Source of the DNA: Streptomyces resistomycificus
Lineage (GTDB): Bacteria > Actinomycetota > Actinomycetes > Streptomycetales > Streptomycetaceae
Reading direction: 5' to 3'
Length of the DNA: 64,000 nucleotides
Assembly: GCF_001514265.1 (NCBI RefSeq)
Contig: NZ_KQ948988.1
Location: 875,395-939,394 of the forward strand
Positions 54,125 to 64,000 of this stretch are shown one piece after another. The notes beneath the pieces are model-generated. The model made no database searches. It saw nothing but the letters and a program-made list of their open reading frames with translations, and had not been told where the DNA came from. Positions within the stretch are counted from its first letter, which is position 1; each line of letters opens with the position of its first letter. Both the position numbers and the translations under genes were made by a program.

Positions 54125-55303
54125 TCACCGGCTCGCGGCCACCCGGAAGGTGATCCCGGCCCGCCGCAGCCGTTCGGTCAGCGCGTCGCCCATCGCGACC
54201 GCCGTGGTGACCTGACCGGCGGTCGGCGGCAGGTCGTCGAGGGCCAGGGACAGTGCCGACTCGGCGAACATCTTCGCCGTCTCGTCGTATCCCGGGTCGC
54301 CGCCCGACACCTCGGTGAACACGCGCCGGCCGCCGCCCTCGCCGACGAAGCGGACACGGAACCAGCTCTTCGCGCGCTTCTCCGGGGCCGGCCCCTCCCC
54401 GGGCTTGAGCCGGTCGGACAACCAGCGCCGCGCGGGTGGCAGTTGGGCGGCGGCGAGGAGCGCGCCCACGGCGGCCACTCCGCCCACCGCGACCGGCAGC
54501 TGCCGGACGGCCGCGTAGTGGCGGTAGCGGAAGTCGGGGCCGTAGCGTTCCAGGGCCTTCGCGGACCGGCGGACGATCTGCGCGTCGATGGTCGGCAGGG
54601 GCAGCGCCCAGGCGCCGACCTCCCGGGCGAACCGCGGCGAGCCGGTCGGGGCGTACGCGCGCCGGCCCACCAGGCGCGGCTCGTGCCGGCCCCGGTCCCG
54701 GGCGGCGGCCAGCATCTGCCGCCCGCGCGCGAACTGGTTCAGCGCGGAGGCGAACGTGCCGCCCGAGAAGGTGGCGTCCGCGGTCACGAAGCCGTCGATC
54801 CGCAGGGGGACACCCTCGGGCAGCTGCCGGACCGTGAAGTACGCGCCCAGGTCGTGCGGCACCGAGTCGAAACCGCACGCGTGCACCAGCCGGGCGCCCG
54901 TCTCCCGTGCGCGTGCGTCGTGGCGGACGTACGTCAGGTCGACGAACTCGGGCTCGCCGGTGAGGTCCAGATAGTCCGCTCCGGTGTCCGCGCAGGCGGC
55001 GACGAGCTCCTCGCCGTAGGTCACATAGGGGCCGACCGTGGTGGCCACCACGCGCGCGTGGGCGGCGAGTTCGCGCACCGAGGCCGGATCCGACACGTCG
55101 GCCGTCAGCACCCCGACCTCCGCGCCGCCGGGCAGTGACTCCCGCAGCCGGTGCAGCTTCTCCTCGCTGCGGCCGGCGATCGCCCAGCGCAGCCCCTCGG
55201 GGGCGTGCGCGGCGAGGTACTCCGCGGTCAGCGTCCCCACGAAGCCGGTGGCTCCGAAGAGCACGATGTCGTAGGGGCGATCCGCCCTTTTCAGCCTGCT
55301 CAT
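54125..55303 (-). CDS. Saccharopine-dehydrogenase-like / trans-acting enoyl reductase family protein
   Basis: 392-residue NAD(P)-binding protein. The Rossmann motif is near the N-terminus (DIVLFGATGFVGTLTAEYLA) and ARLVHACGFDSVPHDLGAYF lies at about 135-155. In mycobacteria members act as trans-acting enoyl reductases in phthiocerol/phenolphthiocerol lipid synthesis (Rv2953-like), and others remain unassigned; no PKS is nearby, so the substrate is open. The ATG at 55303 is 29 bases from the divergent YjbR transcript region. Confidence 0.87.
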   Translation of the reverse strand: MSRLKRADRPYDIVLFGATGFVGTLTAEYLAAHAPEGLRWAIAGRSEEKLHRLRESLPGGAEVGVLTADVSDPASVRELAAHARVVATTVGPYVTYGEELVAACADTGADYLDLTGEPEFVDLTYVRHDARARETGARLVHACGFDSVPHDLGAYFTVRQLPEGVPLRIDGFVTADATFSGGTFASALNQFARGRQMLAAARDRGRHEPRLVGRRAYAPTGSPRFAREVGAWALPLPTIDAQIVRRSAKALERYGPDFRYRHYAAVRQLPVAVGGVAAVGALLAAAQLPPARRWLSDRLKPGEGPAPEKRAKSWFRVRFVGEGGGRRVFTEVSGGDPGYDETAKMFAESALSLALDDLPPTAGQVTTAVAMGDALTERLRRAGITFRVAASR

Positions 55304-55395
55304 GACACTCCTGGGTCCTGCCGCACGCGCCGTTGTCGGTGGCCGAGGCTAGCGTGAGGAGTGCGGAGCCCGACGACGAGCCCGGAGGTGGGACG

Positions 55396-55776
55396 GTGGC
55401 CGTGGCCAGAAGTGCCCTGCGCAAGTGGGAGAAAGTGCGCGAGTTCGCCCTCGGTCTGCCGGGCGCCGCCGAGGAGTTCCCCTGGGGCGAGAGCGTCGCC
55501 AAGGTCAACAAGAAGGTGTTCGTCTTCCTCGGCGTCGACGACGGCAGCTACCCGTTGGGCGTCACCGTGAAGCTCAGGGACGAGGCCGCGCACGCCCACG
55601 CCATGACCTGCCCCGGCGCCGAACCCGCGGGGTACGGCCTCGGCAGGTCCGGCTGGGTGCGCATCCCCCTGGAGGAGCAGGGCGCTCCGGCGGCCGGGCT
55701 GCTGTGCGACTGGGTGGAGGAGAGCTACCGCGTCATCGCGCCGAAGCGACTCATAGCGGAGCTGGACGGACACTGA
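55396..55776 (+). CDS. MmcQ/YjbR-family protein
   Basis: 126-residue single-domain protein (RKWEKVREFALGLPGAAEEFPWGESVAKVNKKVFVFLG; WVEESYRVIAPKRLIAEL). The CyaY-like YjbR fold is thought to bind DNA or partner proteins; the true role is unknown. I prefer the GTG at 55396, which has GGAGG seven bases upstream; an in-frame start at 55333 would add 21 poorly ordered residues. Confidence 0.85.
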   Translation: MAVARSALRKWEKVREFALGLPGAAEEFPWGESVAKVNKKVFVFLGVDDGSYPLGVTVKLRDEAAHAHAMTCPGAEPAGYGLGRSGWVRIPLEEQGAPAAGLLCDWVEESYRVIAPKRLIAELDGH

Positions 55777-55814
55777 GCCGGGCGCCGGGGAGCAAGTCGG
55801 GGCACAATCCGACT

Positions 55815-55822
55815 AAGCGCTT
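55815..55822. promoter_or_regulatory. AAGCGCTT operator core of the beta-oxidation operon
   Basis: GACTAAGCGCTTGCTC, 93 bases upstream of the CaiB start, centres on the AAGCGCTT palindrome that is widespread before actinobacterial acyl-CoA dehydrogenase and related genes bound by TetR-type regulators. No TetR gene adjoins, so the regulator would be encoded elsewhere. Confidence 0.55.
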
Positions 55823-55914
55823 GCTCTTCAGGTCTTGTGTCCGGTGCGGCACCTTCTTAGCATCGCTGGTGTTACATCGGTTGTGTCATACCTGTGCCGA
55901 CCTCTGGGGGCTGA

Positions 55915-57045
55915 ATGGCAACGACGCCAGGGCAGGGCCCGCTCTCCGGCGTGCGTGTGGTCGAGCTGGCGGGGATCGGGCCCGGCCCGTTCGCCGCCAT
56001 GCTCCTCGCCGACCTGGGCGCCGACGTGGTCCGCGTGGACCGGCCCGGCGGTGCCTCACTCGGCATCGACCCGGCCTTCGACCTCACCAACCGCAACAAG
56101 CGTTCGGTGATCGTCGACCTGAAGGCACCCGACGGCGCCGCACGGGTGCTCGACCTCGCCGCCCGCGCCGACGTCCTGGTGGAGGGGTACCGTCCCGGAG
56201 TCGCCGAGCGCCTCGGCGTCGGCCCCGAGGCCTGCCACGCCCGCAACCCCGGGCTCGTCTACGGCCGGATGACCGGCTGGGGCCAGCAGGGCCCGCTCGC
56301 CTCGCGGGCCGGCCACGACATCGCGTACATCGCGCTCACCGGCGCCCTCGGCATGATCGGAGCCCCGGACGAACCCCCGGCCGCCCCCGCCAACCTGCTC
56401 GGCGACTACGCGGGCGGCTCGCTCTACCTCGTCGTCGGCGTCCTCGCCGCCCTGCACCATGCCCGCGCGACCGGCACCGGCCAGGTCGTCGACGCGGCCA
56501 TCGTCGACGGCACCTCCCACCTCGCCGCGATGATCCACGGCATGCTGGCGGCCGGCGGCTGGCAGGACCGGCGCGGCGCCAACCTCCTCGACGGCGGCTG
56601 CCCCTACTACGGCACCTACGAGACGGCCGACGGGAAGTACATGGCGGTGGGCGCCCTGGAACGGCAGTTCTACGACGAGTTCCTCGACCTGCTCGGCCTG
56701 CCGGAGCACGCCGAGGCCCGCAGGGACTGGACGCGCTGGGGCGAGCTGCGCGAGGCGGTCGCCGCCCGCTTCAAGAGCCGCAGCAGGGACGAGTGGACGG
56801 CCGTCTTCGACGGCTCCGACGCCTGCGTGGCACCCGTGCTGTCCCTGCGCGAGGCCCCTCACCACCCCCACCTCGCCGCCCGCGGCACCTTCACCGACCA
56901 CGGCGGCATCACCCAGCCCGTCCCCGCCCCCCGGTTCTCCGCCACGCCGACCGAGGTGCGCACCGGCCCCGCCCGGCCGGGCGCCGACACGGCGGACGTG
57001 GCGCGCGACTGGAACGTACCCGACCTCCTGAAGGACCTCGCATGA
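55915..57045 (+). CDS. CaiB/BaiF CoA-transferase family protein (alpha-methylacyl-CoA racemase-like)
   Basis: 376-residue class-III CoA-transferase-fold protein. It opens LSGVRVVELAGIGPGPFAAMLLADLGADVVRVDRP; the active-site region LLGDYAGGSLYLVVGVLAAL lies near 160-180. The ELAGIGPGPFAAM start and length fit racemases (Amacr/Mcr), which epimerise 2-methylacyl-CoAs so that branched chains can enter beta-oxidation. A true CoA transferase is the alternative. Followed with ATGA overlap by the dehydrogenase gene. The ribosome binding site is GGGGG. Confidence 0.9.
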   Translation: MATTPGQGPLSGVRVVELAGIGPGPFAAMLLADLGADVVRVDRPGGASLGIDPAFDLTNRNKRSVIVDLKAPDGAARVLDLAARADVLVEGYRPGVAERLGVGPEACHARNPGLVYGRMTGWGQQGPLASRAGHDIAYIALTGALGMIGAPDEPPAAPANLLGDYAGGSLYLVVGVLAALHHARATGTGQVVDAAIVDGTSHLAAMIHGMLAAGGWQDRRGANLLDGGCPYYGTYETADGKYMAVGALERQFYDEFLDLLGLPEHAEARRDWTRWGELREAVAARFKSRSRDEWTAVFDGSDACVAPVLSLREAPHHPHLAARGTFTDHGGITQPVPAPRFSATPTEVRTGPARPGADTADVARDWNVPDLLKDLA

Positions 57046-58184
57046 AGCGGCAGCTCTTCGCCCCCGAGCACGACGCGTTCCGCGAGACCGTGCGCGCCTT
57101 CCTGGCCAGGGAGGTGCTGCCGTACTACGCGCAGTGGGAGAAGGACGGCATCGTCTCCCGCGACGCCTGGCGGGCCGCCGGCAAGCAGGGACTGCTCGGA
57201 CTCGCCGTGGACGAGGAGTACGGAGGCGGCGGCACCCCCGACTTCCGCTACAGCGCCGTCCTCGCCGAGGAGTTCACCCGTGCGGGCGCCCCGGGGCTGG
57301 CCCTCGGCCTGCACAACGACATCATCGGCCCGTATCTCACCGGCCTCGCCACCGAGGAGCAGCGCCGCCGCTGGCTGCCCGGCTTCTGCGACGGCACGCT
57401 GATCACGGCCATCGCCATGACCGAACCCGGCGCGGGATCCGACCTCCAGGGCATCCGCACCCACGCCGAGGACCGGGGCGACCACTGGCTGCTCAACGGC
57501 TCCAAGACGTTCATCTCCAACGGGATCCTCGCCGACCTGGTGATCGTCGTGGCGAAGACGACCCCGGAAGGGGGCGCGCGCGGACTGTCGCTGCTCGTCG
57601 TCGAACGCGGCACGGCGGGCTTCGAGCGCGGCCGCAACCTCGACAAGATCGGCCAGAAGGCCCAGGACACCGCCGAGCTGTTCTTCCACGACGTGCGGGT
57701 GCCCAAGGAGAACCTCCTCGGCGAGCTGCACGGCGCCTTCGGCCATCTGATGACGAACCTCGCCCAGGAGCGTCTGAGCATCGCCGTCGCCGCGATCGCC
57801 GCCGCGGAGCACCTGCTGGAGATCACCACCGACTACGTCAAGGAGCGCGAGGCCTTCGGCCGGCCGCTGGCGGCCAAGCAGCACGTCCGCTTCGAGATAG
57901 CCGAGATGGCCACCGAGTGCGCCGTCACGCGCGCGTTCCTCGACCGCTGCGTGGAGGAGCACTCCGGCGGCGGCCTCGACGCCGTGCACGCCTCCATGGC
58001 CAAGTGGTGGGCGACCGAACTGCAGAAACGGGTCACCGACCGCTGTCTGCAACTGCACGGCGGCTACGGCTACATGAGTGAATACCCGATCGCCCGGGCC
58101 TTCACCGACGGCCGCATCCAGACCATCTACGGGGGGACCACCGAGATCATGAAGGAGATCATCGGACGTTCCCTCCTCGGCTGA
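57042..58184 (+). CDS. Acyl-CoA dehydrogenase
   Basis: 380-residue FAD enzyme that introduces the alpha-beta double bond of acyl-CoAs. Signature [16 protein letters not shown] (about 122-137) and C-terminal [44 protein letters not shown]. The catalytic glutamate is likely within [10 protein letters not shown] (about 362-371), the long-chain acyl-CoA dehydrogenase arrangement. Its ATG overlaps the CaiB gene's TGA, and a thiolase and FadB follow, completing a beta-oxidation set. Confidence 0.94.
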   Translation: MKRQLFAPEHDAFRETVRAFLAREVLPYYAQWEKDGIVSRDAWRAAGKQGLLGLAVDEEYGGGGTPDFRYSAVLAEEFTRAGAPGLALGLHNDIIGPYLTGLATEEQRRRWLPGFCDGTLITAIAMTEPGAGSDLQGIRTHAEDRGDHWLLNGSKTFISNGILADLVIVVAKTTPEGGARGLSLLVVERGTAGFERGRNLDKIGQKAQDTAELFFHDVRVPKENLLGELHGAFGHLMTNLAQERLSIAVAAIAAAEHLLEITTDYVKEREAFGRPLAAKQHVRFEIAEMATECAVTRAFLDRCVEEHSGGGLDAVHASMAKWWATELQKRVTDRCLQLHGGYGYMSEYPIARAFTDGRIQTIYGGTTEIMKEIIGRSLLG

Positions 58185-58239
58185 CCCCGCTCGTCGGCCG
58201 GCCCCGCTTGCCAGGCCAACCCTCCTGAAAGGCTTACCA

Positions 58240-59454
<1,215 letters not shown>

Positions 59455-59503
59455 CCCCCCAGCGGCCACCGCGGCACCAAGAGACTTCTACGGAGACCCT
59501 GTC

Positions 59504-61678
59504 ATGACACAGAGCACCACCATCCGCTGGGAACAGGACCGCACCGGCGTCGTCACCCTCGTCCTCGACGACCCCGACCAGTCCGCGAACACCATGAACC
59601 AGGCCTTCCGCGACTCCCTCGCGGTGGTCACCGACCGGCTGGAGGCCGAGAAGGACACCATCCGGGGCGTCATCATCACCTCGGCCAAGAAGACCTTCTT
59701 CGCGGGCGGCGACCTGCGCGACCTCATCCGGGTCACGCCAGAGACCGCGCAGGAGCTCTTCGACGGCGGCATGGCGATCAAGCGCGACCTGCGCCGCATC
59801 GAGACCCTCGGCAAGCCGGTCGTCGCCGCGATGAACGGCGCGGCCCTGGGCGGCGGTTACGAGATCGCCCTGGCCTGCCACCACCGCATCGCCCTGGACG
59901 CGCCCGGCTCCAAGATCGGCTGCCCCGAAGTCACCCTCGGCCTGCTCCCCGGCGGCGGTGGCGTCGCCCGCACCGTGCGCCTCCTCGGCATCGCCGACGC
60001 GCTCCTGAAGGTGCTCCTCCAGGGCACCCAGTACAGCCCGCGACGCGCCCAGGAGAACGGCCTGGTCCACGACGTGGCCGCCACCCAGGAGGAACTGCTC
60101 GCCAAGGCCCGCGCCTTCATCGAGGCCAACCCCGAGTCGCAGCAGCCCTGGGACAAGCCCGGCTACCGGATCCCCGGCGGCACGCCCGCCAACCCCAAGT
60201 TCGCGGCGAACCTGCCCGCCTTCCCCGCCAACCTGCGCAAGCAGACCAACGGCGCCCCCTACCCGGCACCGCGCAACATCCTGGCCGCCGCCGTCGAGGG
60301 CTCCCAGGTCGACTTCGAGACCGCACAGGTCATCGAGGGCCGCTACTTCGTGGAACTCGCCGCCGGGCAGACCTCGAAGAACATGATCCAGGCGTTCTTC
60401 TTCGACCTCCAGGCCGTCAACTCCGGCGCCAACCGGCCCCAGGGCGTCGAACCCCGCAAGGTCCGCAAGGCCGCCGTCCTCGGCGCCGGGATGATGGGCG
60501 CCGGCATCGCCTACTCGTGCGCCCGCGCGGGCATCGACGTCGTCCTCAAGGACGTCTCCCTGGAGGCGGCCCTCAAGGGCAAGGCGTACTCGGAGAAGCT
60601 GTGCGCCAAGGCCGTCTCCCGGGGCCGTACCACCCAGGACAAGGCGGACGAGCTGCTCGCCCGCATCACGCCCACCGCCGACCCCGCCGACCTCGCGGGC
60701 TGTGACGCCGTCATCGAGGCCGTCTTCGAGGACACCTCGCTCAAGCACAAGGTGTTCCAGGAGATCCAGCACCTCGTCGAGCCGGACGCGCTGCTGTGCT
60801 CCAACACCTCCACCCTGCCCATCACGGCCCTCGCCGAGGGCGTCGAGCGCCAGGGCGACTTCATCGGGCTGCACTTCTTCTCACCGGTCGACAAGATGCC
60901 GCTCGTCGAGATCATCAAGGGCGAGCGCACCGGTGACGAGGCCCTCGCGCGCGCCTTCGACCTGGTCCGGCAGATCAAGAAGACGCCGATCGTCGTCAAC
61001 GACTCGCGTGGCTTCTTCACCTCACGCGTCATCGGGCACTTCATCAACGAGGGCGTGGCCATGGTCGGCGAGGGCATCGAGCCCGCGTCGGTCGAACAGG
61101 CCGCGGCCCAGGCCGGTTACCCCGCCAAGGTGTTGTCCCTGATGGACGAGCTGACCCTCACGCTCCCGCGCAAGATCCGCAAGGAGAGCAGGCAGGCCGT
61201 CGAGGAGGCGGGCGGCACCTGGACGGAACACCCCGCCGAGGCCGTCATCGACCGCATGGTCGACGAGTTCGGCCGCACCGGCCGCAGCGGGGGAGCGGGC
61301 TTCTACGAGTACGGGGACGACGGCGAGCGGGTCGGCCTGTGGCCCGGGCTGCGGGAGCACTTCACCCGTGAGGGCGCGCGGATCCCCTTCCGGGACATGC
61401 AGGAACGCATGCTCTTCTCCGAGGCGCTCGACACCGTCAGGCTCATCGAGGAAGGCGTGCTGACGTCCGTCGCCGACGCCAACATCGGTTCCGTCTTCGG
61501 GATCGGCTTCCCCGGCTGGACCGGTGGCGTCCTCCAGTACATCAACGGCTACGAGGGCGGCCTCGCGGGCTTCGTGGCACGCGCGCGTGAACTCGCCGAG
61601 CGGTACGGGCAGCGGTTCACGCCGCCCGCCCTGCTGGTGGAGAAGGCGGAGAAGGGGGAGCGGTTCCGGGACGCGTGA
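59504..61678 (+). CDS. fadB: Fatty oxidation complex alpha subunit (enoyl-CoA hydratase/3-hydroxyacyl-CoA dehydrogenase)
   Basis: 724-residue bifunctional enzyme. Residues about 1-200 form a crotonase domain (TSAKKTFFAGGDLRDL; AMNGAALGGGYEIALACH). After a linker, residues about 325-500 form the NAD-binding domain (AAVLGAGMMGAGIAYSCARAGIDV; LCSNTSTLPITALAEG; GLHFFSPVDKMPLVEII), followed by two 3HCDH C-terminal domains (SRGFFTSRVIGHFINEGVAM; NIGSVFGIGFPGWTGGVLQY). GGAGA precedes the ATG. Last gene of the cluster, ending at a strong Streptomyces-type terminator repeat. Confidence 0.95.
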   Translation: MTQSTTIRWEQDRTGVVTLVLDDPDQSANTMNQAFRDSLAVVTDRLEAEKDTIRGVIITSAKKTFFAGGDLRDLIRVTPETAQELFDGGMAIKRDLRRIETLGKPVVAAMNGAALGGGYEIALACHHRIALDAPGSKIGCPEVTLGLLPGGGGVARTVRLLGIADALLKVLLQGTQYSPRRAQENGLVHDVAATQEELLAKARAFIEANPESQQPWDKPGYRIPGGTPANPKFAANLPAFPANLRKQTNGAPYPAPRNILAAAVEGSQVDFETAQVIEGRYFVELAAGQTSKNMIQAFFFDLQAVNSGANRPQGVEPRKVRKAAVLGAGMMGAGIAYSCARAGIDVVLKDVSLEAALKGKAYSEKLCAKAVSRGRTTQDKADELLARITPTADPADLAGCDAVIEAVFEDTSLKHKVFQEIQHLVEPDALLCSNTSTLPITALAEGVERQGDFIGLHFFSPVDKMPLVEIIKGERTGDEALARAFDLVRQIKKTPIVVNDSRGFFTSRVIGHFINEGVAMVGEGIEPASVEQAAAQAGYPAKVLSLMDELTLTLPRKIRKESRQAVEEAGGTWTEHPAEAVIDRMVDEFGRTGRSGGAGFYEYGDDGERVGLWPGLREHFTREGARIPFRDMQERMLFSEALDTVRLIEEGVLTSVADANIGSVFGIGFPGWTGGVLQYINGYEGGLAGFVARARELAERYGQRFTPPALLVEKAEKGERFRDA

Positions 61679-61686
61679 TCCGTGGT

Positions 61687-61731
61687 CCTCAAACGCCGGA
61701 CCGGCTGATGTCAGCCCTCCGGCGTTTGAGG
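61687..61731 (+). terminator. Terminator / dispersed Streptomyces repeat
   Basis: Perfect 14-bp arms CCTCAAACGCCGGA and TCCGGCGTTTGAGG around a 17-base loop, nine bases after the FadB stop. Sequences of this form followed by GGAGCGGGGTCTGGGGCGG recur many times in Streptomyces genomes. Confidence 0.85.
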
Positions 61732-61810
61732 AGCGGGGTCTGGGGCGGAGCCTCAGAAGGACGGGAACGGCAAGGGGCGGCGGGGGCGAGAACCGCCGTC
61801 GGACGGCCGG

Positions 61811-62512
61811 TCACCGCGTGGGCCACTCGCGCAGCTCTTCCTTCAACGACCGCTGGAAGGTGGTCAGCAGCGCCTGCACCACCAGCGGGTGCATATGCGC
61901 GGACAGCGACTTCACATCCCGCGCGTCGCGCTCCGCGACCTCCCCGCGAAAGAGCTCCGCCAGCGCGTGGGCCGCCGCCCGGGAGTGCTCGATGAGGACG
62001 TTGCGGGACGCGAGGATCGCCTCCTGCGACAGCGGTACGTCGAGCAGCTGGACGCCTAGCCGCAGCAGACCGAGATCGACGTGGTACGAACCGCCGTCGG
62101 CCCTCACCACCCCCATCGCGGCGAGCCGCGCCACGTCGCCGTCGCCCAGCTCCCGCCCTGCCCGCCGCGACAGCTCCGCCCGTGACACCGCCTCCACCGC
62201 CTCCGGCGCCCAGGAGGCCACCACGGCCCGGTGGATCGCGAGGTCGTGCGCGCTCAGGTCCGGCGGCAGCTGCTGCAGATAGCGTTCGATGGCGGCCAGG
62301 GTCATGCCCTGCTGCTGGAGCTCCTCGATCAGCGCGAGTCGCGCGAGGTGGTCCCGGCCGTAGTGCCCGACGCGCCGCGGACCGATCACCGGCGGGGGCA
62401 GCAGACCCTTGGTGCCGTAGAAACGGACCGTGCGCACCGTGACCCCGGCCCGTGCGGCCAGCTCGTCGATGGTGAGGGTCGGCTCCCCGGCGTCGGTGGT
62501 GTCGGTCGTCAT
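61811..62512 (-). CDS. MerR-family transcriptional regulator
   Basis: 233-residue regulator with an N-terminal MerR winged helix (LTIDELAARAGVTVRTVRFYGTKGLLPPPVIGPRRVGHYGRDHLARLALIEELQQQGMTL in its order) and a long all-alpha effector domain without the cysteines of metal sensors. The ATG at 62512 has no ribosome binding site but is preceded at seven bases by GATACT, so the mRNA is probably leaderless; GTG 62560 would add 16 residues. Convergent with the fad operon and divergent from the permease, either of which it may control. Confidence 0.9.
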   Translation of the reverse strand: MTTDTTDAGEPTLTIDELAARAGVTVRTVRFYGTKGLLPPPVIGPRRVGHYGRDHLARLALIEELQQQGMTLAAIERYLQQLPPDLSAHDLAIHRAVVASWAPEAVEAVSRAELSRRAGRELGDGDVARLAAMGVVRADGGSYHVDLGLLRLGVQLLDVPLSQEAILASRNVLIEHSRAAAHALAELFRGEVAERDARDVKSLSAHMHPLVVQALLTTFQRSLKEELREWPTR

Positions 62513-62532
62513 GTGCAGCAGTATCGCTGTCT

Positions 62533-62543
62533 CACCAATGGTG
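62533..62543. promoter_or_regulatory. Small palindrome at the MerR promoter
   Basis: CACC-AAT-GGTG lies 21-31 bases upstream of the MerR start, where it would overlap the -35 region of a leaderless promoter. Candidate autoregulatory site. Confidence 0.4.
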
Positions 62544-62633
62544 TGAAACCTCTCGGGCACCCCCGTCGATCAAGCGCCCCCGGACCGTGGGCCGTCTTCT
62601 CCCCGACCGTGCGGGATGTCCCCTCGTGTGACG

Positions 62634-62700
62634 CCCGCCACCGCGTGAGGCGGGTGTTGCGGGGAAGGCGCCCCTTCGGCCTGTGCCTTCCACCGAAGGG
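62634..62700 (+). promoter_or_regulatory. Two hairpins in the permease leader
   Basis: CCCGCC-N9-GGCGGG (62634-62654) and CCCTTCGG-N13-CCGAAGGG (62672-62700) lie in series 69-135 bases before the permease start. They could form an attenuator or 5'-UTR regulatory structure. Confidence 0.4.
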
Positions 62701-62768
62701 CACGGGTCGCGTCACGTCCGGAGACCCGAGCGGAACCCGCCGGGGCACACCAGAAAGTGGAACCACCC

Positions 62769-64000
62769 GTGAGCAAGGACGCCGTGGAATCGGCCCAGGC
62801 CGGCCCCCGCACCGGGGCGGCCACGACGCCCGTGGACGCGGGCGACGCCGGCTACAGCAAGGACCTCAAGGCCCGCCACGTCAACATGATCGCCATCGGC
62901 GGCGCCATCGGCACCGGCCTCTTCCTGGGCGCCGGAGGACGCCTCCACAACGCGGGCCCGGCGCTCGCGCTCGCCTACCTCGTCTGCGGCGTCTTCGCCT
63001 TCTTCGTGGTCCGGGCCCTCGGCGAACTGGTCCTCTACCGCCCGTCGTCCGGTTCCTTCGTGTCGTACGCGCGCGAGTTCCTCGGCGAGAAGGGCGCGTA
63101 CGTTGCCGGCTGGATGTACTTCCTCAACTGGTCGACGACCGGAATCGCCGACATCACCGCGATCGCGCTCTACACGCACTACTGGAGCCTGTTCACCGAC
63201 ATCCCGCAGTGGACGCTCGCCCTGATCGCCCTCGCGGTGGTGCTGGCCGTGAACCTGATCTCGGTGAAGATCTTCGGCGAGATGGAGTTCTGGTTCTCGA
63301 TCGTCAAGGTCGCCACCCTGGTCGGCTTCATGCTGATCGGCATCTTCCTGCTGGCCACCCGGCACGAGGTGGGCGGACAGACCCCCGGCGTCGGCGTGAT
63401 CACCGACAACGGCGGCGTCTTCCCGCACGGCCTGATGCCCGTCGTCCTCGTCATGCAGGGCGTCATCTTCGCGTACGCGGCCCTGGAGCTGGTCGGCGTC
63501 GCCGCGGGCGAGACCGCCGAGCCGGAGAAGGTCGTCCCGCGCGCGGTGAACTCGATCATGTGGCGCGTCGCCCTCTTCTACGTCGGCTCGGTCGTCCTGC
63601 TGGCCCTCCTGCTGCCCGGCTCGGTCTACTCGGCCGACGAGAGCCCCTTCGTCACGGTCCTGTCGAGGATCGGCGTCCCGGCGGCGGGTGACGTGATGAA
63701 CCTGGTGGTGCTGACGGCCGCGATGTCGTCGCTGAACTCCGGCCTGTACTCCACGGGCCGCATCCTGCGCTCCATGGCCATGGCGGGCTCGGCCCCCCGG
63801 TTCACGGCCCGCATGAACCGCAGCCAGGTCCCCTACGGCGGCATCCTGCTCACCTGCGCGGTCTGTGTCCTCGGCGTCGGCCTCAACTACCTCATGCCGA
63901 GCCAGGCCTTCGAGATCGTGCTGAACGTCGCCTCCCTCGGCATCATCAGCACCTGGGTGATCATCATGGTCTGCCACCTGGTCTTCGTCCGCCGCGCCAG
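62769..64000 (+). CDS. ansP: Amino-acid permease, L-asparagine permease-like (3' truncated)
   Basis: First 410 codons of an APC-superfamily permease that runs off the window. Family marks: [23 protein letters not shown] in helix 1, [25 protein letters not shown], and [22 protein letters not shown], which closely fits bacterial AnsP asparagine permeases (about 490 residues). Ten hydrophobic segments are already visible. GTG start at 62769. Two hairpins in the leader and the divergent MerR gene hint at dedicated regulation. Substrate by family resemblance only. Confidence 0.85.
   Translation, partial: MSKDAVESAQAGPRTGAATTPVDAGDAGYSKDLKARHVNMIAIGGAIGTGLFLGAGGRLHNAGPALALAYLVCGVFAFFVVRALGELVLYRPSSGSFVSYAREFLGEKGAYVAGWMYFLNWSTTGIADITAIALYTHYWSLFTDIPQWTLALIALAVVLAVNLISVKIFGEMEFWFSIVKVATLVGFMLIGIFLLATRHEVGGQTPGVGVITDNGGVFPHGLMPVVLVMQGVIFAYAALELVGVAAGETAEPEKVVPRAVNSIMWRVALFYVGSVVLLALLLPGSVYSADESPFVTVLSRIGVPAAGDVMNLVVLTAAMSSLNSGLYSTGRILRSMAMAGSAPRFTARMNRSQVPYGGILLTCAVCVLGVGLNYLMPSQAFEIVLNVASLGIISTWVIIMVCHLVFVRRA

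Overview
The window is high-GC actinobacterial chromosome, almost certainly Streptomyces. It carries a WhiB protein, an SsgA-like sporulation protein, a PcaV-type MarR regulator, a small two-domain laccase, DUF2510 proteins, many GTGA/ATGA start-stop overlaps and extreme GC3 codon use. From memory, the gene order pca operon - NHEJ ligase genes - laccase - whiB-like - ABC-F - ssgD - nfi - fadAB resembles the SCO66xx-SCO67xx part of the S. coelicolor chromosome. That synteny was recalled, not computed.

Layout. 0.3-6.8 kb: an SsuABC/TauABC-type importer, an IclR regulator and a vanillate-demethylase-like Rieske oxygenase/reductase pair, with a 61-codon gene translationally wedged between the two. 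7-16 kb: a secreted protein, an MHS transporter, a Tat-exported phospholipase C, a DUF2510-LURP protein, a DMT exporter with a PAP2 phosphatase facing a TetR gene across a long operator, and a DUF2510 membrane protein. 16.5-19.2 kb: a LAL-type STAND ATPase without its LuxR DNA-binding domain. 19.4-26.7 kb: a complete protocatechuate branch of the beta-ketoadipate pathway (pcaIJFHGBL) with divergent pcaV. 27-31.3 kb: a DUF3048 lipoprotein, a formaldehyde-dehydrogenase-like enzyme, and stand-alone LigC ligase and LigD polymerase. 31.3-39.3 kb: two very large secreted sugar/redox proteins, a small laccase, a LacI regulator and a glyoxalase-fold protein. 39.5-42.7 kb: whiB-like gene, then three odd tRNA-like genes bracketing a zinc-ribbon SDR and an LRR protein. 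42.7-54 kb: acyl-ACP desaturase with a tandem operator, dimethylarginine hydrolase, UvrA2, ABC-F, GPP34, PEP-mutase-like, ssgD, BNR protein, nfi and small genes. 54-64 kb: a beta-oxidation operon (CaiB, acyl-CoA dehydrogenase, thiolase, FadB), a MerR regulator and a truncated asparagine-permease-like gene.

How it fits together. Much of the left half reads as plant-phenolic and lignin use. Laccase and secreted oxidoreductases act outside the cell. VanAB-like enzymes turn vanillate into protocatechuate plus formaldehyde. The FDH-like enzyme could remove the formaldehyde. The pca enzymes carry protocatechuate to succinyl-CoA and acetyl-CoA.

The most unusual locus is 39.9-42.7 kb. Three tRNA-shaped genes share the same D-arm but carry Cys, Glu and Trp anticodons, and they flank a translationally coupled pair: an SDR that has lost its catalytic tyrosine and gained a zinc ribbon, and an LRR protein. 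I know of no described system with this composition.
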